Assembly (NCBI GenBank): GCA_038199755.1
Contig: JBBPYR010000282.1
Location: forward strand, 1-20,597
Direction: 5' to 3'
Length of the DNA: 20,597 nucleotides
Origin: JBBPYR01 sp038199755
GTDB lineage: Bacteria > Chloroflexota > Ktedonobacteria > Ktedonobacterales > Ktedonobacteraceae
In this document: in pieces, positions 15,615 to 20,597 of the stretch
How positions within the stretch are numbered: position 1 is the stretch's first letter
Layout of the letters: every line of letters starts with the position of its first letter
The notes under the pieces: generated by a model
What the model saw: only the letters and a program-made list of their open reading frames with translations
Databases searched by the model: none
What the model was told of the DNA's origin: nothing
Program-made: the position numbers and the translations under genes

Positions 15615-16661
15615 ATGACCAAGGTCAAGATGAGTAAAGGGAAATTTGAGCGACTCAACACCTGCGCGGATAAACGCGGTATCATCGCGGCATTGGCGGT
15701 CGATCACCGTGGCAATCTGCTGCAAGCAATCGCCAAGGCGCGCGGTCCCCAGGGCACAGCTACGGCGGCAGACATGCTAACATTCAAGCAAGCGGTAACG
15801 CACACCCTCACGCAGCATACCAGCGCGATTCTGCTGGACCCAGAATATAGCATTGGCGTGATTGCCAGTCGCGCCCCCGGCACAGGGGTCCTGCTCGCCT
15901 ACGAAAAATCGGGCTACGATGTCGCGACAAAGGGTCGCTTACCCGATTTATTGCCAGAGTGGAGCGTGCGCCGCCTCGTCGAAGTTGGCGCGCAGGCCAT
16001 CAAGATTCTGCTGTTCTATAATCCCGCTGATGAGGCGTATATTAACAGCATAAAGCAGGCCTATGTCGAGCGCATCGGGGCCGAGTGCGCCGCACTCGAA
16101 GTACCGTTTTTCTTGGAGCCACTGGTGTATGATGACGCGCTCGGTGCTGAGAAGGGCCTAGCGTTTGCGCGCAAGCGGCCAGAATATATCACCCGCACGA
16201 TTACAGAATTTACGCAAGCGCGCTATGGTGTGGATGTGCTCAAGGTCGAGTTGCCCGTCAACCCACTATTTGTCGCGGGCACACACGCCTTTGCTGGTGG
16301 AGAAGCTGCTTATACACGGCAGGAAGCCCTCGCCCATTTCCGCACGGCGGCAAACGCGGCCACCAAACCACTGATTTACCTGAGTGGTGGCAGCACTGAC
16401 GAGGTATTCTGCGAGATGCTAGAGTTAGCGGCAGAGGCTGGCGTGAAGTTCGCGGGCGTGCTGTGTGGACGCGCCGCCTGGCAAGATAGCATCTCCATCT
16501 ATGCGACTGAGGGGGTTGACGCCCTCACACGCTGGCTCGAGACACGCGGCACACAAAACATTCAGGTGCTGAACGGCATCTTGGCACGCTGCGCCACGCC
16601 GTGGTGGGACACCTACGGTGGGCGCGAAAACATTGAGGTGGTCGAGACAGTTATTAGCTAA
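15615..16661 (+). CDS. LacD-type class I aldolase, probable replacement for IolJ
   Basis: The 348-residue protein belongs to the LacD (tagatose-1,6-bisphosphate aldolase) family. It has RGIIAALAVDHRGNLLQAI near the N-terminus with D30, AIKILLFY with K130, FFLEPL with E168, and DVLKVELPVN with K210, the expected Schiff-base lysine. These match the Asp/Lys/Glu/Lys set known in LacD, so it should be a metal-free class I aldolase. It ends the inositol operon, and no IolJ-type class II aldolase is present. I infer that it cleaves 6-phospho-5-dehydro-2-deoxygluconate to DHAP and malonate semialdehyde. The frame is open from 15585, overlapping the previous gene. ATG 15615 has AGAGGA at 15603-15608, 6 nt upstream. 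True tagatose-bisphosphate aldolase activity is the alternative, but no lac or gat genes are nearby. Confidence 0.85.
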   Translation: MTKVKMSKGKFERLNTCADKRGIIAALAVDHRGNLLQAIAKARGPQGTATAADMLTFKQAVTHTLTQHTSAILLDPEYSIGVIASRAPGTGVLLAYEKSGYDVATKGRLPDLLPEWSVRRLVEVGAQAIKILLFYNPADEAYINSIKQAYVERIGAECAALEVPFFLEPLVYDDALGAEKGLAFARKRPEYITRTITEFTQARYGVDVLKVELPVNPLFVAGTHAFAGGEAAYTRQEALAHFRTAANAATKPLIYLSGGSTDEVFCEMLELAAEAGVKFAGVLCGRAAWQDSISIYATEGVDALTRWLETRGTQNIQVLNGILARCATPWWDTYGGRENIEVVETVIS

Positions 16662-16667
16662 ACAATG

Positions 16668-16910
16668 CCTATAGGGGCGCGACAATGGTGATTGACAAAT
16701 TAACTTGGTAATCATGGAAACCCATCCGTAGGGGCCAGCTTTAGCGCGCCCTCAGCTCAATTCATTGAGCGAGATCCGCCGGATCTCAGGCGATAAATCG
16801 CCTCTGAGGGCGCGCTAAAGCTGGCCCCTACGGGGATTGCAGCGCGCTTCGCTGCAGCCTACGCGATTACCGCGTTAATTTGTTAATCAGCATAATCTCG
16901 CCCCTACGGG
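16668..16910. repeat. 243-bp nested palindrome with cloverleaf core (MITE-like)
   Basis: The outer arms 16668-16713 and 16865-16910 are inverted repeats of each other, 37 of 46 bases matching without gaps. Inside them 16726-16755 is the exact reverse complement of 16804-16833. This 30-bp stem encloses three adjoining hairpins: 16756-16769 (CTCAA/TTGAG), 16771-16787 (GAGATCC/GGATCTC) and 16788-16803 (AGGCGA/TCGCCT). Almost no base of the core is left unpaired. A fourth hairpin (16838-16856, TGCAGCG/CGCTGCA) lies between core and right arm. TAGGGGC occurs at the start of both arm levels, twice on each strand. It fills the space between two convergent genes. No open frame or obvious target duplication is present. 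It may be a non-autonomous mobile repeat or a bidirectional terminator. Confidence 0.85.
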
Positions 16911-16913
16911 CCT

Positions 16914-16930
16914 GCAGCGCGCTCCGCTGC
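16914..16930. other. Short hairpin at the 3' end of glgA
   Basis: GCAGCG-CGCTC-CGCTGC forms a 6-bp GC-rich stem ending 2 nt before the glgA stop codon on the other strand. It is nearly identical to the hairpin at 16838-16856 inside the neighbouring palindrome, so it probably belongs to the same repeat. It lacks a T-tract but could help end glgA transcription. Confidence 0.5.
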
Positions 16931-16932
16931 CG

Positions 16933-18411
16933 CTATACAGGTGGCAGGCGTAGCACGCGCTGATAGAGATGACTATAGGAAATGGCACTGGCGGACCAGC
17001 GCGAGTCGTAGGCCATGGCGCGGGCAACGAGGCTCGGCCACTGCTGGCGGTCTGCATAGAATTGCAAGGCACGATGGATTGCATCAAGCAAGGCTGAGGC
17101 GGTGTATGCGTCAAAGCTAATGCCGTTACCCAGTTCAGGGTGAGCGTTGAGATCGGTGACGGTATCGGCCAGGCCGCCAGTTGCATGCACGATGGGCAGT
17201 GTGCCGTAGCGTAGCGCGATCAGTTGTCCCAGACCACCCGGCTCAAACGCGCTGGGCATCAGGAAGAAGTCTGAGCCAGCATAGATGCGATGCGAAAGAG
17301 CCACATCGAAGCCGATACGCGCACGTACATTGTTTGTGCTGGCGGCGAGTTCTCGAAAGAGTTGCTCATATTGTGGATGACCCGATCCCAACACAAGCAG
17401 TTGCAGGGGCAGGTCGCGCAATTCATTGGCAATTTCCGCCAGCAGATCGAAGCCCTTCTGATCCACCAGTCGGCTAACGACACCTAGCAACGGCAGGGCA
17501 GGTTCATCTGCTAAGCCGAATTCTTGACGGAGCGCGCTGCGGTTGCGCTCCTTCGCCTCTACTGCATCTTCCGTGCTATAACGAGCTGGCAGGTCATCGT
17601 CTGTTGAGGGGTTCCAGTCGTTCCAATCGAGGCCGTTAGGGATGCCGAAGATACGCGGGTGCCGCTGAAAGAGGGCCTCGTCCAGACCCCAGCCATAGTC
17701 AAGCGTCTGAATCTCTTCGGCGTAGCGGTGCGATACCGTCGTGACGGCATCGGCGTACATGATGCCTGCCTTCATCCAATTGACATCGCCCCAGAACTCC
17801 AGGCCATCGGAAATAAAGACGCGCCCACGGTCCAACCCGACATCATCCAGGATAGAAGGGCTCCAGCGGCCCTGATATTGCAAGTTATGAATGGTATAGA
17901 TAATACGAGCCACCCCCTGGCGCAGCAGGTGACGATAGTTTGTGCGTAGATACGGGGCACAGGCGGCGGTCTGCCAATCGTTGAGATGAATGACATCAGG
18001 ATAAAAGCCGAGCGCAGGCAGCACATCGAGCAGGCCACGACAAAAGAGCAGGAAACGGTGCTGCTCCTCAAGCTGATCGAGCCCCAAATAGAGTCGATTA
18101 TGGCGACCAAAGAACTCGTAATTCTCAAGGAAATAGACAACCACCGGTGAGTCAGGGAGCATGGCTCTCATAATAGACACCGAGCGATTAGCCCCTGCCA
18201 AGTAGACGTTTTGCGTAATCCCCGTATAATCAAGGCCCCAACGATAGCCATCAATTGAGCCATAACGCGGTATAAAGACGCGCACTTCGTGGCCTAACGC
18301 GGCCAATTCTCGCGGCAGACTGCCGATGACATCGGCGACGCCGCCCTCTTTCGCGAACGGAACCGCCTCAGTAGCGACCAGTAAAATCTTGCTATGTGTC
18401 TCGTTGGCCAT
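16933..18411 (-). CDS. glgA: Glycogen (starch) synthase, GT5 family
   Basis: The 492-residue protein starts with a Rossmann strand ILLVATEAVPFAKEGGVADV. Its KEGG motif at 21-24 corresponds to the ADP-glucose-binding KxGG of bacterial glycogen synthases, followed by the usual GSLPRELAALGHEVRVFIPRY. The second GT-B domain contains GVVSRLVDQKGFDL and PSAFEPGGLGQLIALRYG (386-403) with E390 as the conserved nucleotide-sugar contact; C-terminal GGLADTV also fits. It adds glucose from ADP-glucose to a growing alpha-1,4 glucan. Most GT5 enzymes read EPCGL at the active site where this one has EPGGL, a small deviation. AGGGGG lies just upstream of the ATG. The Uma2 gene ends 34 nt upstream on the same strand and may share its transcript. 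glgC lies nearby but on the opposite strand. Confidence 0.95.
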   Translation of the reverse strand: MANETHSKILLVATEAVPFAKEGGVADVIGSLPRELAALGHEVRVFIPRYGSIDGYRWGLDYTGITQNVYLAGANRSVSIMRAMLPDSPVVVYFLENYEFFGRHNRLYLGLDQLEEQHRFLLFCRGLLDVLPALGFYPDVIHLNDWQTAACAPYLRTNYRHLLRQGVARIIYTIHNLQYQGRWSPSILDDVGLDRGRVFISDGLEFWGDVNWMKAGIMYADAVTTVSHRYAEEIQTLDYGWGLDEALFQRHPRIFGIPNGLDWNDWNPSTDDDLPARYSTEDAVEAKERNRSALRQEFGLADEPALPLLGVVSRLVDQKGFDLLAEIANELRDLPLQLLVLGSGHPQYEQLFRELAASTNNVRARIGFDVALSHRIYAGSDFFLMPSAFEPGGLGQLIALRYGTLPIVHATGGLADTVTDLNAHPELGNGISFDAYTASALLDAIHRALQFYADRQQWPSLVARAMAYDSRWSASAISYSHLYQRVLRLPPV

Positions 18412-18445
18412 GGTGCTTTCCCCCTAACAGCAATTTTGGTATTAT

Positions 18446-19048
18446 TTACCACACTGTGGCGAAGAAATCCTCAACGGGTGTTGCGATGCCAGGAACAACG
18501 TGAGAAGGAAGCGTTTGCTTGCCACTAAAGCGACCGAGGGAACGATAGCGACCAGCATCCAGTAACACTACTTCTACCGTTCGGGACTCAGGGTTCACAA
18601 TCCAATATTCTGGCACGCCAGTTTGGGCATACGTTCCGTATTTGACTAAGCGATCATAAGGCGCGGTACTTGGTGAAGCAACTTCAACAACCAAATCAGG
18701 GGCACCCATGATATGTCTTTCGCGTAATTTATCACGATTCGCCTTGAGCAGCACCACGACATCAGGTTGAAACACATCTTCTGCTGACAGTTCGACATCG
18801 ATAGGAGCCATGAACACTCCGCCTAAATCATTCGCACGCAGATGGGTTCGCAGAGCGGCAAAGATTTCACCAACAATCTCTTGATGGGACCAACTGGGAG
18901 AAGGTGGCATAAGCAGCACTCCACTCACGATTTCATAGCGTTGGCCATCCTGCAAAACAGCATAGTCATGATAGGTCCATTCCCCTTGCCTTGGCCCAGG
19001 AACCCAGTCAGCAAGGAGAAGCATAGGCAGTCCTTCAATTGTCGTCAT
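18446..19048 (-). CDS. Uma2-family (DUF820) putative endonuclease
   Basis: The ~200-residue protein has the PD-(D/E)xK core of the Uma2 family. FQPDVVVLL holds D96, APDLVVEVASPST holds E122, and DRLVKYGTYAQTGVPEYWIVNP has K136. The N-terminal part has the usual YEIVSGVLLMPPSPSWSHQ. The fold is that of a nuclease, but the biological role of Uma2 proteins is not established; they occur in many copies in cyanobacteria and Chloroflexota. The frame also opens two codons earlier at 19054. I chose the ATG at 19048 because AGGA then lies 5 nt upstream. It sits between the glycogen genes, divergent from glgC and directly upstream of glgA. A link to glycogen metabolism is not implied. Confidence 0.85.
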   Translation of the reverse strand: MTTIEGLPMLLLADWVPGPRQGEWTYHDYAVLQDGQRYEIVSGVLLMPPSPSWSHQEIVGEIFAALRTHLRANDLGGVFMAPIDVELSAEDVFQPDVVVLLKANRDKLRERHIMGAPDLVVEVASPSTAPYDRLVKYGTYAQTGVPEYWIVNPESRTVEVVLLDAGRYRSLGRFSGKQTLPSHVVPGIATPVEDFFATVW

Positions 19049-19270
19049 AATCATCCTGCCCTTCGTGTAGAAAAAAGCAAATCATGTAACATTACTACCA
19101 AATATACCACATGTGAACGGATTGGCTTCCTGCTATACATTGCGTGTTTTGCAGTTGACAAGACAGGAGAGTAATGACGAAACAGTATTGTGCCAACGTG
19201 GTATATAATGAACCGTAACCTTCAATGAACGAAGGTAAAGGGCCGCCATGCAGAAAGGAATTCCTTTGCT
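19049..19270. promoter_or_regulatory. Divergent intergenic region between the Uma2 gene and glgC
   Basis: This 222-nt gap must hold the promoters of glgC and of the Uma2-glgA pair. TATAAT at 19204-19209 is a perfect -10 box for glgC, but the matching -35 area (around 19181-19186) is poor. A TTGACA at 19155-19160 lies too far upstream to pair with it. ACCTTC-AATGAAC-GAAGGT (19218-19236) is a 6-bp hairpin in the expected glgC leader. On the minus strand I found no convincing promoter; TTCACA is present without a good -10 partner. Confidence 0.45.
19254..19267 (+). promoter_or_regulatory. Palindrome containing the glgC Shine-Dalgarno
   Basis: AAAGGAATTCCTTT is a perfect 14-bp palindrome whose left half, AAAGGA, is the only ribosome binding site before glgC, with 11 nt to the ATG. 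In RNA it can fold as AAAGG-AATT-CCUUU and hide the site. This could lower or regulate glgC translation, but the helix is short. Confidence 0.45.
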
Positions 19271-20596
19271 ATGAGTAAAGTGCTAGCCGTCATTCTGGCC
19301 GGAGGTCAAGGAGAGCGATTGAGCCTGCTATCCCAAAAGCGAGCGAAACCTGCCGTCCCATTCGCGGGAAAGTATCGAATTATTGATTTTGCGCTAAGTA
19401 ACTGCGTAAACTCCGGTATCGTGGATGTCGCTGTATTAACACAATATCGCCCCCACTCATTGCATGATCATATTGGTATTGGCAAGCCGTGGGACCTAGA
19501 CCGACAAAAGGGGGGCGTTCATCTGCTTCAACCCTATATGGGACACCAGGAGTCAGACTGGTATCAAGGCACTGCCGACGCGGTCTATCAAAATCTCAGT
19601 TTCATTGTGGAGTCTCGCTGCGATTATGTGCTCGTCCTCGCAGGCGATCATATTTACCGCATGGACTATACCCCGATGATTGCCTATCATCAGCAGCATA
19701 ATGCCGATGTGACGCTTGGAGCAGTGGTGATACCGATTGAGGAAGGGCCGCGCTTTGGCATTTTGGAGACAGATGCGGCAGGCAGTGTTATCTCGTTTGA
19801 GGAGAAGCCCAGTCAACCACGTGGCACCCTCGGTTCGATGGGTATTTATGTGTTCAGCCGCGATACATTGGTGCGTGTGCTGACTCAGGATGCGCAACCA
19901 GCCGAAAATGGTGGTGTGGCGACACAGCACGACTTTGGACGCAACATTGTTCCTAACATGATGGCCCGTGGTGAACGCGTCTTCGCTTACCCCTTTACTG
20001 GCTATTGGCAGGACGTTGGAACGGTACAATCCTATTGGGAAGCACACATGGCTCTGTTAGAGGATCGGCCCGCCTTTGATCTGTATGATCACTCATGGGT
20101 AATTCATACGCGCAGTGAAGAGCGACCACCAGCTCACGTGAACAGTACGGCTCAAGTTACCAGCAGCTTGATCTCACACGGCTGCATCATCAAGGGCAAG
20201 GTGGAACGCAGCGTACTTTCGCCGGGCGTCGTGGTCGAGGATGGCGCGGTTGTACGCGACTCAATTATCCTCTTCGATTGCGTCATCGGTGCTGGCAGCG
20301 TGATTGACCGCGTGATTCTGGATAAAGAGGTGACGATTGGCAAGAATTGTCAGATTGGCTATGGCGACGATATGGCGGCCAACAAGCTCGAACCCTCGCG
20401 CCTGAACACCGGCATCACGCTCATCGGCAAACGCACCCGCCTACCCGACAACCTCAAAGTGGGACGCAACTGCAAAATCGGCACCGACCTACGCCCCATC
20501 GACTTCAAAGCCGACACCCTCGTCAGCGGCGAGACCATCGAAGACCGCACCTTCGACCACGGCTGGGAACGCGAAATGGCGCGGCAACGGGTGTAG
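19271..20596 (+). CDS. glgC: Glucose-1-phosphate adenylyltransferase (ADP-glucose pyrophosphorylase)
   Basis: The 441-residue enzyme begins VLAVILAGGQGERL with the nucleotide-binding GGQGERL (11-17). RAKPAVPFAGKYRIIDFAL (24-42) is the activator/substrate region. GTADAVYQN is the glucose-phosphate loop, GDHIYRMDY holds the metal-binding aspartate, and SFEEKP is also conserved. The C-terminal third shows hexapeptide-like repeats (SHGCIIKGKVERSVLSPGVVVEDGAVV, then GKNCQIGYGDD), the left-handed beta-helix of GlgC. It makes ADP-glucose from ATP and glucose-1-phosphate, the donor used by glgA. The usual L-x-P-L-T after the first motif reads LSLLS here, a small variation. The stop TAG lies at 20594-20596, so the gene is complete and ends one base before the window edge. 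Confidence 0.96.
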   Translation: MSKVLAVILAGGQGERLSLLSQKRAKPAVPFAGKYRIIDFALSNCVNSGIVDVAVLTQYRPHSLHDHIGIGKPWDLDRQKGGVHLLQPYMGHQESDWYQGTADAVYQNLSFIVESRCDYVLVLAGDHIYRMDYTPMIAYHQQHNADVTLGAVVIPIEEGPRFGILETDAAGSVISFEEKPSQPRGTLGSMGIYVFSRDTLVRVLTQDAQPAENGGVATQHDFGRNIVPNMMARGERVFAYPFTGYWQDVGTVQSYWEAHMALLEDRPAFDLYDHSWVIHTRSEERPPAHVNSTAQVTSSLISHGCIIKGKVERSVLSPGVVVEDGAVVRDSIILFDCVIGAGSVIDRVILDKEVTIGKNCQIGYGDDMAANKLEPSRLNTGITLIGKRTRLPDNLKVGRNCKIGTDLRPIDFKADTLVSGETIEDRTFDHGWEREMARQRV

Positions 20597-20597
20597 G

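Noticed and set aside
16726..16833. tRNA-like gene in the cloverleaf
   Set aside because: The closing stem is 30 bp rather than 7, the arms do not have tRNA sizes, and the expected T-loop and anticodon-loop bases are absent.
19155..19160. TTGACA as the -35 box of glgC
   Set aside because: No -10 box lies at 16-18 bp; the TATAAT at 19204 is 43 bp downstream of it.
1..20597. CRISPR array, rRNA or prophage genes
   Set aside because: I found no regularly spaced direct repeats, no rRNA-like stretch and no phage structural or integrase genes.

Overview
The window looks like chromosomal DNA of a moderately GC-rich bacterium, most likely a Chloroflexota (Ktedonobacteria-like) organism. The grounds are indirect: a lipobox-anchored sugar-binding protein, a free-standing TrpB2-type protein, a Uma2-family protein beside glycogen genes, and palindromic GTAGGGGC-type repeats. 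No rRNA or other taxonomic marker is present, so this placement is an inference.

Layout. Positions 1-200 hold the 3' end of a TnpB (IS200/IS605-type) gene followed by a run of hairpins. A TrpB2-like gene (262-1632) follows and ends in a perfect 32-bp hairpin. From 1720 to 16661 lies one long co-directional myo-inositol locus. It opens with a consensus sigma70-type promoter overlapped and followed by two identical 18-bp LacI-type operators, then a LacI-family regulator. The genes after it are iolG-like, iolB, iolC, iolD, a complete sugar ABC transporter (lipoprotein, RbsC-type permease, half-size ATPase), iolA/mmsA, an iolE-like gene, a second iolG, a hydroxypyruvate-isomerase/IolI-like TIM barrel, and a class I LacD-type aldolase. 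The last part is a glycogen region: glgA and a Uma2 gene on the minus strand, glgC on the plus strand, divergent from Uma2. Between the convergent aldolase and glgA genes sits a ~243-bp nested palindrome whose core folds as a near-perfect cloverleaf.

How the genes work together. The transporter imports inositol. IolG oxidises it to scyllo-inosose, IolE dehydrates that, IolD opens the ring, IolB isomerises the product, and IolC phosphorylates it. An aldolase then splits the phosphorylated acid into DHAP and malonate semialdehyde, and IolA converts the latter to acetyl-CoA. The locus has no class II IolJ. A LacD-type Schiff-base aldolase with its catalytic residues intact sits exactly where the IolJ step is needed, which suggests non-orthologous replacement. 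The second IolG and the IolI-like isomerase suggest use of more than one inositol isomer. The twin operators next to the promoter suggest that the LacI protein represses its own gene together with the whole locus.

The less ordinary items are the cloverleaf palindrome, the LacD-for-IolJ replacement, the half-size ATPase with a C-terminal tail, the hairpin between binding-protein and permease genes, and the TnpB remnant with its hairpin series.
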